Notes under the pieces: generated by a model
The model's database searches: none
What the model saw: only the letters and a program-made list of their open reading frames with translations
What the model was told of the DNA's origin: nothing
Source of the DNA: JBFLYZ01 sp040756415
GTDB lineage: Bacteria > Bacteroidota > Bacteroidia > JADZBD01
Assembly: GCA_040756415.1 (NCBI GenBank)
Contig: JBFLYZ010000066.1
Coordinates: 1-18,786 of the forward strand
Reading direction: 5' to 3'
Length of the DNA stretch: 18,786 bases
Made by a program: the position numbers and the translations under genes
In this document: positions 1 to 7,749 of the stretch, in pieces
Layout: each line of letters begins with the position of its first letter
Position numbering within the stretch: the stretch's first letter is position 1

Positions 1-89
1 AGCTCATACAGCAGGTACCATGCCAGGTACATGACACCGAAAAAGACCAGGAAACGGGCGATGGGATTCTTTAAAAAAGAAACATTCAT
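1..89 (-). CDS. Exosortase-family protein, N-terminal fragment (cut by window edge)
   Basis: Only the first 29 codons are present, read from an ATG at 89-87 on the minus strand. They encode a short polar start followed by the hydrophobic stretch FLVFFGVMYLAWYLLYE, as expected for the first membrane helix of a multi-pass protein. This pattern resembles, from memory, the start of Bacteroidota exosortases, the membrane transpeptidase-like enzymes that process PEP-CTERM-like sorting signals. The catalytic Cys/Arg/His lie outside the window, so identity rests on this short helix and on context: the gene starts 7 bases after the stop of a PID-CTERM protein, its expected substrate type. A GGAG sequence lies about 14 bases upstream of the ATG. 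The exosortase subfamily cannot be told. Another small membrane protein is the alternative. Confidence 0.55.
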   Translation of the reverse strand, partial: MNVSFLKNPIARFLVFFGVMYLAWYLLYE

Positions 90-96
90 CAGCGTT

Positions 97-327
97 TTAC
101 TCCGCTGTTTTGTTCTTGCGCGAATCGTAAAGCTTCTTTCCGCCATACACTGCCCCGGCCGCGATCAGCAGGCTCACGCCCCCATCGATCGGTACACAAG
201 GAGGAGGCCAGCAGGGGGGGCCCATGGGAGGCTTGGGAGGGCCCATAGGAGCGGCCGCTGAGCGCTGTACCGCAATGAACTGCAGGGCAAAAAATACAAC
301 TACTGTCAGTAAAGCCGATCTTTTCAT
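97..327 (-). CDS. PID-CTERM sorting-domain small surface protein
   Basis: This 76-residue protein has an N-terminal signal peptide (Lys/Arg at 2-3, hydrophobic core about 5-20, likely cut near the AAA at 24-26). A proline-rich linker with repeated MGPP units and two cysteines (27-45) follows. The C-terminus has three parts: the motif PID at 46-48, a hydrophobic Gly/Ala-rich helix at about 49-62, and a basic tail GGKKLYDSRK. That arrangement is the PID-CTERM protein-sorting signal of Bacteroidota, analogous to PEP-CTERM, and is expected to be recognised by an exosortase in the inner membrane. The gene for a likely exosortase begins 7 bases downstream, suggesting a two-gene unit. A TAccTTTG element lies 7 bases upstream of the start. 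The coding strand contains a run of seven C. The mature protein's function is unknown; it would be very short. Confidence 0.8.
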   Translation of the reverse strand: MKRSALLTVVVFFALQFIAVQRSAAAPMGPPKPPMGPPCWPPPCVPIDGGVSLLIAAGAVYGGKKLYDSRKNKTAE

Positions 328-334
328 TTCAATG

Positions 335-342
335 CAAAGGTA
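335..342 (-). promoter_or_regulatory. Bacteroidota -7 promoter element for the PID-CTERM gene
   Basis: On the minus strand this reads TACCTTTG, an exact match to the Bacteroidota -7 consensus TAnnTTTG. It ends 7 bases before the start codon of the PID-CTERM gene, implying a leader of only a few bases. No convincing -33 TTG/TTTG is seen at the usual distance, so this is a partial promoter prediction. Confidence 0.45.
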
Positions 343-359
343 ATAAAATCTTTCGTTCC

Positions 360-3014
360 CTATTTTTGTGTAACGAATACCTTTTCGGTGACCACATTGC
401 TGCCCACGGTCACTTTTACGATATAGAATCCGGATGCACCGCTGGTGTTCAGTTCGATGGTCTGCTTAAAGGCGTTGTGATTCGAAATGCTAACCGTTTC
501 ACCCAGCATGTTGTAAACAGCGATCTCTGCGTTCGTGGCCTCATCCAGGTCGAATTGGATAAATGCCCCGTCAGCGTAATTCACAATGCGAACCATGTCA
601 GGGTTGAAGTATTCGGGCTTGCTCTTGGCAAGCGTTTGCTCGCAGTCGGTTTCTTTTTTCAGCAGGTGCAGCACAAATCGGTTGGGGTTGTCGTTCTCTG
701 CCATATAGAAAGAATACTCCGGCTGCTTTTTCAGATCGATGATCTTATTTGCGAACACATCCTCAAGCAAAACGCAGGCATATTCTTCAATGAATTCCGC
801 CCTAAAAGCGGTAATGGTATACATTCCCGAAACCGAAGCCCTGGCTCGCAGGGGCAGGCTAACATCATCTGAAGGATTAAACGTGCTTTTGATCAGTTGA
901 TTGCTGCCGTCCATTACCAGGGTGAGATTGGGCGCTTTTTTGTTCGGTGATTTGACAAAGTAGGCATCAAGCACATCTTCATATCCCAGGCTTGCTGTTT
1001 CATCAAAATTAATTGTGACCTCCTGCGAAAAGGGGGTTTCGGAGCAGGTCAGGTTCAGCTTAAGATTATAAGGTTCGATTATCCGGTTGAACGTACTTGA
1101 AGTAGAGGTAAGCTTAGCCGATTGAGGAATGCTCAGCGAGGCCCCGGGTCCGGTGGCATAGATAAAGAAGCCCTGTGTCGGAGGGATGGTGGCAGAACCA
1201 CTGAATGCGGTATAGTTACCTGTCGCATCGAGCATGTAAAACGTACCGCTTACGTTCGTTTTAGTGACACTCGCCCAGTTGATGGAAGCGTGAAAGGGAT
1301 TTCCAACCAGGTTTCCGCCAGGGTCAGGGCTGGCGCCAGAATAGCTGATAACGGCAGCGCCCAGAACCTGGGTCCCTGAATTAGGGGTCCCACGCGTATC
1401 CATAGTCCGCAAGGCAGGCCATGAGGTTTCATCATCCGCAAGCCATATCGTATAACCCTTGCCTACGGTTAGGGCAGTAGTCGTTTGCGTAACGGGAGAA
1501 TATGTGGCTGAAGGCTCATCGTAGGTGTTCACAGAATAAAACAGCGGACAGCAGGCATCTCCGTCAGGACCGTTCACACCGCTCAAGTACAATTCACCAG
1601 GCGTTCCCGTTCCATCCCAATCGGCCAGAGTAGTTGCGGTAACAGCGCTGCTAAAGTCGTGCCAGTTGGCGGCACGCGCTGATATGAAGCGCTGAAGGAT
1701 ATACGTGCCCGCGTAGCTGCCGCCACCATTGCCCACGATGGCCGTTGCGCCAGCGGTTGAGACCAGCGTGACAGTACCTCCTGTATGGGTGAGGGTTCCC
1801 GTTGTACAGGTAAGTATGTTCGTAATATTGTAAGTGCCAGTAACAAAAGAAACTCCTGCAGCGTTGCTGCTGGTCAGGTTATAAAAATCGGTAGTTACGC
1901 TTCCGTTCAGCGTTTGGGCTGCGGTGCCCTGGAAGGTTACGGTTCCGTTGCGGGCATTAAAGGTGCCACCGGTACGGTTCCAACTGCCGTCAATTCTAAC
2001 GGCATAGTTGCTGGCCGAAACGTCAAAAGTGCCGTCTGACTGACTGAAGGCAGTGGTAACCCTGATCGCACCCGTATACCCGCCAATGCCATTGCCGAGC
2101 TGTACGGTGCCCGTCCCGGTTTGCTGTAGGGTGCTGAATACTTCGGTAGAGGTCCATCTGGCGATCGTTTGCGTGCCGGACCCATTCAGGTTTACGGTTG
2201 CCAGTGAATGGTTAATATTAGCATTGTTGGTCCAGTTACCGCCAAGCGTTATGGCAAAACCAGCGGCACTGAGAAAAACCGGGGAGTTAATAGTCAGGTT
2301 GCCATTTACCGTAATGGCGCCCGAAAGCGTTTTCTGATGCTGAAGCGACCCGGAAGCGGACAGAGTAAGATGGTGATAGGTTGCAGATTTTACGGTATTG
2401 TAACCGTTTGTGCTGTATTGTACGGTGTTGGGATTGCCCGATGCATTAAGAATGCCTGTTCCTGAAATATTACTCCTGACCCTTAAAATAGAATTTGCAA
2501 GATTGTTCCATGTTCCGGCAAGGGTCATGGTAGACAGTGTGGTAATGTCACCGTTATTATTGACCGTAGCGGCCGCAGAAACACTTAGGTTAGAGATGTT
2601 CTGAACCGTAGTTCCTGCAGCGATGGTCACTGTGCCCCCTTGTATATAAAGATCCCAGTTGTTTCCGCTTATTGGCGCGGCAGCCGAAAAAGTACCAGTG
2701 GAGTTTATATATACTCGGCCAGAAAAAGCCAGCGTCCCGTTAACGGTAAAATTACCGTTAATGGACACGAAAAAATTATTCAGGTTCAATTGTGCTCCCG
2801 GGTCTATTGTAACGCTCCTGGAAAAACCATTGGTGTTCAACGATACGGTGTGTGCAATTACTACATCGTCATCGCCATCAGGCCGTCCGTCCGCATCAAC
2901 CCCAACAATAGTCCAGATGGGGTTTCCCCATCCCCCGTTCTGGTTAGAGGTAAATGAAGCTGAATATGAAATGGAGCAAAATGCAAGGCCGAGAAGAGTA
3001 AATAAATTTCTCAT
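360..3014 (-). CDS. Secreted beta-rich protein with T9SS type A C-terminal sorting domain
   Basis: This 884-residue protein starts with a signal peptide (MRNLFTLLGLAFCSISYSA, cleavage likely near residue 19). A long region rich in Gly, Thr, Asn and Ser follows, with recurring short units such as GNFTVNGTL and GGTVTIAAGTTVQN, typical of right-handed beta-helix or adhesin-like repeats. Around residue 570 it has GNPFHASINW, a motif common in Bacteroidota surface proteins before the C-terminal region. The last roughly 80 residues match a type A T9SS sorting domain: an acidic beta strand, the core AEIAVYNMLGE, SGFYIVKVTVGS, and an ending of EKVFVTQK. It should therefore cross the outer membrane by T9SS and be released or surface-anchored. 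The mature function is unknown; no enzyme domain is evident. It is transcribed divergently from the polysaccharide operon, and nothing shows that it takes part in it. Confidence 0.85.
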   Translation of the reverse strand: MRNLFTLLGLAFCSISYSASFTSNQNGGWGNPIWTIVGVDADGRPDGDDDVVIAHTVSLNTNGFSRSVTIDPGAQLNLNNFFVSINGNFTVNGTLAFSGRVYINSTGTFSAAAPISGNNWDLYIQGGTVTIAAGTTVQNISNLSVSAAATVNNNGDITTLSTMTLAGTWNNLANSILRVRSNISGTGILNASGNPNTVQYSTNGYNTVKSATYHHLTLSASGSLQHQKTLSGAITVNGNLTINSPVFLSAAGFAITLGGNWTNNANINHSLATVNLNGSGTQTIARWTSTEVFSTLQQTGTGTVQLGNGIGGYTGAIRVTTAFSQSDGTFDVSASNYAVRIDGSWNRTGGTFNARNGTVTFQGTAAQTLNGSVTTDFYNLTSSNAAGVSFVTGTYNITNILTCTTGTLTHTGGTVTLVSTAGATAIVGNGGGSYAGTYILQRFISARAANWHDFSSAVTATTLADWDGTGTPGELYLSGVNGPDGDACCPLFYSVNTYDEPSATYSPVTQTTTALTVGKGYTIWLADDETSWPALRTMDTRGTPNSGTQVLGAAVISYSGASPDPGGNLVGNPFHASINWASVTKTNVSGTFYMLDATGNYTAFSGSATIPPTQGFFIYATGPGASLSIPQSAKLTSTSSTFNRIIEPYNLKLNLTCSETPFSQEVTINFDETASLGYEDVLDAYFVKSPNKKAPNLTLVMDGSNQLIKSTFNPSDDVSLPLRARASVSGMYTITAFRAEFIEEYACVLLEDVFANKIIDLKKQPEYSFYMAENDNPNRFVLHLLKKETDCEQTLAKSKPEYFNPDMVRIVNYADGAFIQFDLDEATNAEIAVYNMLGETVSISNHNAFKQTIELNTSGASGFYIVKVTVGSNVVTEKVFVTQK

Positions 3015-3053
3015 AGCAGGAGTGTTTTATATGTTCTTATACTGAAAAAACTC

Positions 3054-3069
3054 GGATTGGTTTCAATCC
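3054..3069. repeat. Small inverted repeat in the divergent intergenic region
   Basis: GGATTG, GTTT, CAATCC forms a 6-base-pair stem with a 4-base loop. If the minus-strand -7 element at 3083-3090 is used, this hairpin would fall about 10-25 bases into the 5' leader of the T9SS gene's mRNA. It could be a leader hairpin or an operator half-site pair. It is short enough to be chance. Confidence 0.25.
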
Positions 3070-3082
3070 TACTCTTATTGCG

Positions 3083-3090
3083 CAAATTTA
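3083..3090 (-). promoter_or_regulatory. -7 promoter element for the T9SS protein gene
   Basis: The minus strand reads TAAATTTG, an exact TAnnTTTG match, 68 bases upstream of the start codon at 3014. A minus-strand TTTG (plus-strand CAAA at 3116-3119) lies 25 bases further upstream, slightly longer than the usual -33/-7 spacing. It lies in the divergent intergenic region, where a promoter for this gene is expected. Confidence 0.45.
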
Positions 3091-3209
3091 GAACAATTGG
3101 GCAGGTAAATATAAACAAATTCATTGATTTTCTTACATATGTGTGAACTTTATAGATGTTAGGATAAAGCCCTTGTTTGGCTTCATGAAGAAGGTTGTTA
3201 ATAAATATT

Positions 3210-3217
3210 TACCTTTG
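3210..3217 (+). promoter_or_regulatory. -7 promoter element for the polysaccharide operon
   Basis: TACCTTTG matches TAnnTTTG exactly and ends 13 bases before the ATG at 3231. It is identical to the element before the PID-CTERM gene. The nearest TTG upstream (3195-3197) is only 12 bases away and the next TTTG (3176-3179) is 30 bases away, so a standard -33 is not visible. Confidence 0.45.
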
Positions 3218-3230
3218 TCACCGCCTCTCC

Positions 3231-5606
3231 ATGAAGAAGGATAGCAGTATAATCACCGTAGAAGACCTTAAGAAGCTATGGTCCATTATCAAGAAAAATT
3301 GGTGGATCCCATTGATTTTTAGCTTCTTTGCATCTATTCTGGCCTATCTTTATGTGCATAAGCAAACCGAGATATTCTCGGCCAGTACCCAGTTGCTGCT
3401 GAAATCGAATGATCAGTACATTCCTTCCAGCGTTATTAACGAAACCTATAATTCCTATTACGGCAGCGCACAGACCTATATCGATAACTCTAACGAAATG
3501 AGGGTAATAAAGTCCTTTAACCTCATTGAAAAGACCATCGACCGGCTGGATTTTGATGTTTCGTATTACATTGTGGGGCGCCTGAAAACCCAGGAGCAGT
3601 TCAAAGGCATGCCATTTAAAGTGACCTATTCGGCTCTGAATAACGAACTGTTCGAGCAGCAGATGAAGTTTAAGATACTGAACCTGAATGAGTTCGAGAT
3701 AACTTATAAAAAAGGACAGACAGAGAGTAAGATCAAAGGTGTTTTTGACAAGGAATTGATTGGAAATGATATTAAGGCGGTGGTTTATAAAACCGGCACC
3801 ATAAATCCGCAAACCATTTCGGAGCTCACCAAGGTAGAATACCTGATTCAGATCCATTACCGGCCCAACCTGATCGCTTATTATCAAAGCGCGCTCAACG
3901 TAGAGAATCCTGAATATACAAACATACTGCAGTTATCGGTAAGCGATGTCATACCTGAACGGGCCATCACTTTCCTGGATACCCTGTCGCAGGTGTATAT
4001 TGAAAATACGCTCCTGTCGAGGATCGAGATCAACGAGAAAACCCTGTATTATATCGAAAAGCAGATGGATGAGGTCACAGGTGTGCTCAATGAGATCGAG
4101 GATACCATGCAGGCTTATAAGGAAGATAAAGCCATACTTGATCTTAGCAGGGAAGGAGAGGAATACTTCCGGAAGCTTAGCGATTACGATGCCAAGAAAA
4201 CTGATTTTAAATTACAGATTGGGGCATTGGATGACCTGGAAAAATACATCATCGAAGACAGGGACCCCCAGTTTCTCCCTCCGTCCGTTTATATCACTTC
4301 GGGAGACGGTTTTTTGATCAAGAGCACTTCGGAGCTGTATAACCTGCAGATATCCCGTAACGATGCATTGACAGGCGTGACTCCCGAGAGTTTTGCCATC
4401 CAGGAACTGGATAAGAAGATCGAGGCTTTGAAAAAAACGCTGCTGACCTATATAGCCAATGCGCGTAAAGCCACCCTGGAGCGGATCGAGAATGTAAATA
4501 AGGAGATAGCCGGTTATATCGGAAAGATACAAACGCTTCCCCTTAAGCAGCGCGGATTGATCAATATACAACGCAGACTTTCTGTCAATGAAAACATGTA
4601 TATCTTTCTCTTACAGAAGAGAGCTAACACTATTATTGCCAAAGCGGGTATAATTCCCGAGACAAAGGTCATTGAGACTGCAAGGAACGTTGGCCTTATC
4701 TCACCGAACAAGAACAAGATCTACTATTCTTTCGTAGGCTTCGCGTTGCTCTTTTCTCTGCTGCTCATCGTTATCCGGGTGATCTTTTATCAACGGGTGG
4801 AAAGCTTCGAGGAACTGAAGGCGGCTACCCATCTGCCGATCATGGGCGAGGTACCTTTTGTGAAAAATATTCATGATTTAATTCTCGTAGTGGACTCCGA
4901 ACCCAAGTCAGCTATAGCCGAATCGTTCAGAAGTATACGTACTAACCTGCAGTACATGTCGATAGAGTCGGGGTCAAAAGTAGTGGTCACCACCTCGAAC
5001 AACTCGGGCGAGGGTAAAACGTTTTGCACGCTTAACCTGGCCTGCATACTCGCCAAGGCCTCCAAGCGCGTGCTGATCCTCGAACTGGACCTGCACAAGC
5101 CCAGGGTTCAAAAGGGGCTGGAACTGGAGGCCGATAGGGGTATCAGTACCATCGTTATCGGCAAGGATAGTATTGAGGAATGCATTAAAAAGACACAGAT
5201 CGAGAACCTGGAGGTTATACTTTCAGGCCCTTTACCGCCTAATCCTTCGGAAATGATCCTGTCAAAACAGTTGGCCGAGATCATCGAGTACGGCCGTAAG
5301 AACTACGACTATGTATTCGTTGATACTCCTCCTGTGGGACTGATATCCGATGCGCTGATGCTGATGAAATATGCGGATATAACCTTGTTCGTGATCAACA
5401 CTAAGTTTGCCTACAAGGCGGCTATCAACAATGCGCATGAGATCGTAGAGTTCAACAAGATCAGGAACTTCGGCTTCCTGCTCAACGGTGTAAAGAGACG
5501 TAAGTCCAGGTATTATTACAACCGTTACGGTTACGGCTATGGCTACGGTTCGGGTTATGGCGGCTATGGATACGGTGGCTATGGCGGTTACGGAGGTACC
5601 AACTAA
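3231..5606 (+). CDS. wzc: Wzc-type polysaccharide co-polymerase / BY-family tyrosine kinase
   Basis: This 791-residue inner-membrane protein would control chain length and export of the polysaccharide. A first membrane helix lies at about residues 23-41, followed by a periplasmic Wzz-like and coiled-coil region (GNVR-type, about 45-490), a second helix at about 497-517, and a cytoplasmic P-loop kinase domain. Walker A is NNSGEGKTF near 588, Walker A' is LILELDLHKP near 615 (usual form DxDxR, so the first Asp is Glu and the Arg is His), and Walker B is VFVDTPPVG near 694. The final 31 residues are a Tyr/Gly-rich tail with twelve tyrosines, the expected autophosphorylation cluster. The ATG at 3231 is chosen because the upstream in-frame TTG at 3195 would overlap the likely promoter. 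The ABC exporter genes follow after 5 bases. The fused periplasmic plus kinase layout is typical of Gram-negative Wzc. Confidence 0.9.
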   Translation: MKKDSSIITVEDLKKLWSIIKKNWWIPLIFSFFASILAYLYVHKQTEIFSASTQLLLKSNDQYIPSSVINETYNSYYGSAQTYIDNSNEMRVIKSFNLIEKTIDRLDFDVSYYIVGRLKTQEQFKGMPFKVTYSALNNELFEQQMKFKILNLNEFEITYKKGQTESKIKGVFDKELIGNDIKAVVYKTGTINPQTISELTKVEYLIQIHYRPNLIAYYQSALNVENPEYTNILQLSVSDVIPERAITFLDTLSQVYIENTLLSRIEINEKTLYYIEKQMDEVTGVLNEIEDTMQAYKEDKAILDLSREGEEYFRKLSDYDAKKTDFKLQIGALDDLEKYIIEDRDPQFLPPSVYITSGDGFLIKSTSELYNLQISRNDALTGVTPESFAIQELDKKIEALKKTLLTYIANARKATLERIENVNKEIAGYIGKIQTLPLKQRGLINIQRRLSVNENMYIFLLQKRANTIIAKAGIIPETKVIETARNVGLISPNKNKIYYSFVGFALLFSLLLIVIRVIFYQRVESFEELKAATHLPIMGEVPFVKNIHDLILVVDSEPKSAIAESFRSIRTNLQYMSIESGSKVVVTTSNNSGEGKTFCTLNLACILAKASKRVLILELDLHKPRVQKGLELEADRGISTIVIGKDSIEECIKKTQIENLEVILSGPLPPNPSEMILSKQLAEIIEYGRKNYDYVFVDTPPVGLISDALMLMKYADITLFVINTKFAYKAAINNAHEIVEFNKIRNFGFLLNGVKRRKSRYYYNRYGYGYGYGSGYGGYGYGGYGGYGGTN
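5511..5603 (+). repeat. Tyr/Gly codon repeat encoding the kinase tail
   Basis: The 3' end of the kinase gene is a degenerate tandem of TAY GGN codons (GGTTACGGCTATGG-like units, period 6 to 9 bases) coding for alternating Tyr and Gly. Such a tract could vary in copy number by slippage in multiples of 3 without losing frame. Confidence 0.7.
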
Positions 5607-5611
5607 GCCCT

Positions 5612-6469
5612 ATGACACCAACTGAAAATCCGGCCCCGGTGACCTGGGACCTGGAAATAAAGCCTAGGAATAGATTCTTTGACCTGCGGTATAGGGAGCT
5701 ATGGGCCTACCGCGATCTTATTCTTTTGTTTGTTAAAAGGGATTTTACAGCGCAATATAAGCAAACCTTGCTGGGCCCGTTGTGGCATATCCTGCAACCG
5801 CTCATTACCACACTGATGTACACGTTCATTTTCGGGAATTTCGCGCGTATACCCACTGACGGCAGTCCCGGTCCTGTGTTTTACCTTTCCGGGATCATCA
5901 TCTGGTATTTTTTTGCAGGTTGTTTCAGCAATACTTCCAACACTTTTCTTTCCAATGCAGGCATATTCGGCAAGATCTATTTCCCTCGCCTGGCTGTACC
6001 GGTTTCGGTGGTCATTTCCAATGCAGTAAGATTCTTTATTCAGTTGGGAATATTCCTTGCTATTGCAGCCTATTACATTTACCGGGGTGACATAAGCCCG
6101 GGCACAACGGTGGCCTTGCTTCCGCTTTTGCTCATCATTATGGCCCTGATGGGTATGGGTGCGGGCCTGCTCGTTTCATCGCTTACCACCAAATACCGCG
6201 ATCTTTCTTTCTTTCTGGCTTTCGGGCTGCAGCTCTGGATGTACCTTACCCCCATCATCTATCCCGCATCCTTGTGGGGAGAATACCGGTGGATACTTGA
6301 TCTTAATCCCATGACCGCGATCGTGGAAACCTTCAGGAATGGATTCCTGGGTACCGGCCAGGTAAGTTATCTTAACCTCGGCTATAGTGCGGTATTCTCG
6401 CTGGTCATTTTTTTCCTGGGAACCGCCATCTTCAATAAGGTAGAACGAACATTTATGGATACTGTCTGA
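5612..6469 (+). CDS. wzm: ABC-2 type polysaccharide exporter permease (Wzm)
   Basis: This 285-residue integral membrane protein is the permease half of an ABC transporter that moves a lipid-linked polysaccharide across the inner membrane. The N-terminal cytoplasmic segment contains the family signature RDLILLFVKRDFTAQYKQT followed by LLGPLWHILQP, typical of the Wzm/ABC-2 permease family. About six hydrophobic helices follow (including those around residues 65-80, 90-110, 140-160, 170-195, 205-225 and 255-275), with the conserved loop LTTKYRDLSF and LNPMTAIVETFRNGFLG. Length is normal for the family. It starts 5 bases after the kinase stop, and its ATPase partner starts 2 bases after its own stop, so translation is probably coupled. 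Confidence 0.93.
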   Translation: MTPTENPAPVTWDLEIKPRNRFFDLRYRELWAYRDLILLFVKRDFTAQYKQTLLGPLWHILQPLITTLMYTFIFGNFARIPTDGSPGPVFYLSGIIIWYFFAGCFSNTSNTFLSNAGIFGKIYFPRLAVPVSVVISNAVRFFIQLGIFLAIAAYYIYRGDISPGTTVALLPLLLIIMALMGMGAGLLVSSLTTKYRDLSFFLAFGLQLWMYLTPIIYPASLWGEYRWILDLNPMTAIVETFRNGFLGTGQVSYLNLGYSAVFSLVIFFLGTAIFNKVERTFMDTV

Positions 6470-6471
6470 TA

Positions 6472-7743
6472 ATGAGCGATCTCGTGATAAAAGTGGATGC
6501 AGTAAGCAAACTGTATAAGCTCGGGGTGATCACTTCGGGAACCATACGTGAGGATATACGCTTATGGTGGAAGAGCAGGATCAAGGGTAACGACTCCTGG
6601 AAGAGGGAATTGAAAGAAGAGGATTACCTGTGGGCGCTTAAAGATATCTCATTCGAGGTCAGGCGGGGCGAAGTGCTGGGTATTATTGGCAAGAACGGTG
6701 CAGGTAAATCTACCTTGCTGAAGATCATGTCGAGAGTTACATCCCCTACATCAGGTAGCATTAAAATCAAGGGCCGGGCGGCCAGCCTGCTGGAGGTGGG
6801 CACCGGTTTTCACCCCGAGCTGACCGGCCGTGAAAATATTTTTCTGAATGGCGCCATACTGGGCATGTCAAAGGCCGAAATAAGGAGCAAACTGGATGAG
6901 ATCATTGAGTTTTCGGGCGTATCGCGCTTTATTGACACACCGGTCAAACGGTATTCGTCAGGTATGTATGTGCGCCTTGCCTTCGCAGTGGCAGCCCACC
7001 TCGAGCCGGATATCCTTATTGTGGATGAGGTGCTGGCCGTAGGCGATATGGAGTTCCAGAAAAAATGCCTCGGGAAGATGAAGGACGTTTCAGGGCAGGG
7101 GCGTACGGTCCTGTTCGTGAGTCATAATATGGCCATTATGAAGTCGCTCTGCACAAGAGGTATACTATTGGAAAAGGGAAGGATTAAGGTCAATGGCAGC
7201 ATCCACGAGACTATCGATGAGTATTTTTCCGAAAACAAGGAAGTAGCAAAGACAGGGATCATCCCGGATGATTTTTACCGGCCTTACGGCACTGGCGAGG
7301 CGAGGTTTAAGGTGGCGTATGTGATCAATCAGGGCCAGGAGAAGACCAATGAGTTACGCTTCAATGAACGGTTCAGGATAAAGATGGAATTACAGGCCTT
7401 GCAGGATATCAAAGGCGCGCTGCTTTCGGTACAGTTGAAGAATGGAGTTCATGAAACAGTGGTATTCTCATCCGATTACAGATCTAAGTTTACAACGGTC
7501 GATTTTTGCAAGGGAAACCACCTGGTCGAAGTTGACTTTAACACTTGCCTGATGCCAGGGCGGTACCTGCTCACAGCCAACCTTTCGTTCTTCAATTCCG
7601 GTTCGGTGATCGATACTGCGCAAAATGTATTTGAATTTACGGTCAGTAACCTTGCTGAGCCCGGAAAAGGCGATTATCTTTGGGGTACTGTGCACGGGTA
7701 CGTGCATGCTGATACCAACTGGGTCTATAAAAATTTAAACTGA
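6472..7743 (+). CDS. wzt: Polysaccharide ABC exporter ATPase with C-terminal glycan-binding domain (Wzt)
   Basis: This 423-residue protein is the nucleotide-binding half of the exporter. Walker A is GKNGAGKST at 73-81. The Q-loop region reads LLEVGTGFHPELTGREN, the signature is YSSGMYVRLAF, Walker B is ILIVDEVLAVGD and the switch His is in FVSHNMA. After about residue 250 there is an extra beta-rich domain of roughly 170 residues (GTGEARF at the start, LMPGRYLLTANLSF later), matching the Wzt C-terminal domain. In characterised systems that domain binds the modified non-reducing end of the polysaccharide. Its presence suggests that a terminal modification is the export signal, which fits the modification genes downstream. 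ATPases lacking this domain are about 250 residues, so this is the long form. Confidence 0.94.
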   Translation: MSDLVIKVDAVSKLYKLGVITSGTIREDIRLWWKSRIKGNDSWKRELKEEDYLWALKDISFEVRRGEVLGIIGKNGAGKSTLLKIMSRVTSPTSGSIKIKGRAASLLEVGTGFHPELTGRENIFLNGAILGMSKAEIRSKLDEIIEFSGVSRFIDTPVKRYSSGMYVRLAFAVAAHLEPDILIVDEVLAVGDMEFQKKCLGKMKDVSGQGRTVLFVSHNMAIMKSLCTRGILLEKGRIKVNGSIHETIDEYFSENKEVAKTGIIPDDFYRPYGTGEARFKVAYVINQGQEKTNELRFNERFRIKMELQALQDIKGALLSVQLKNGVHETVVFSSDYRSKFTTVDFCKGNHLVEVDFNTCLMPGRYLLTANLSFFNSGSVIDTAQNVFEFTVSNLAEPGKGDYLWGTVHGYVHADTNWVYKNLN

Positions 7744-7749
7744 AAATCC

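Larger units (their letters stand above)
3015..3230. other. Divergent intergenic region between the T9SS gene and the polysaccharide operon
   Basis: This 216-base AT-rich stretch is the longest non-coding region in the window. It holds a candidate -7 element on each strand (3083-3090 minus, 3210-3217 plus), the small hairpin at 3054-3069, the 10-base palindrome CTTCATGAAG at 3181-3190, and an 11-base direct repeat CATGAAGAAGG at 3184-3194 and 3230-3240, the second copy covering the start codon of the kinase gene. No RNA gene or riboswitch was recognised. Confidence 0.6.

Noticed and set aside
31..261. 76-codon plus-strand frame at the left edge
   Set aside because: It overlaps the PID-CTERM and exosortase genes on the other strand; its Arg-rich translation is typical of a shadow frame.
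360..3014. T9SS protein as part of the polysaccharide machinery
   Set aside because: It is on the opposite strand and has a generic beta-repeat cargo composition; adjacency alone does not support a shared role.
3276..3887. 203-codon open frame on the minus strand inside the kinase gene
   Set aside because: It is antisense to a well-supported Wzc-type gene, its translation shows no recognisable motif or family pattern, and it has no promoter or neighbour to support it.
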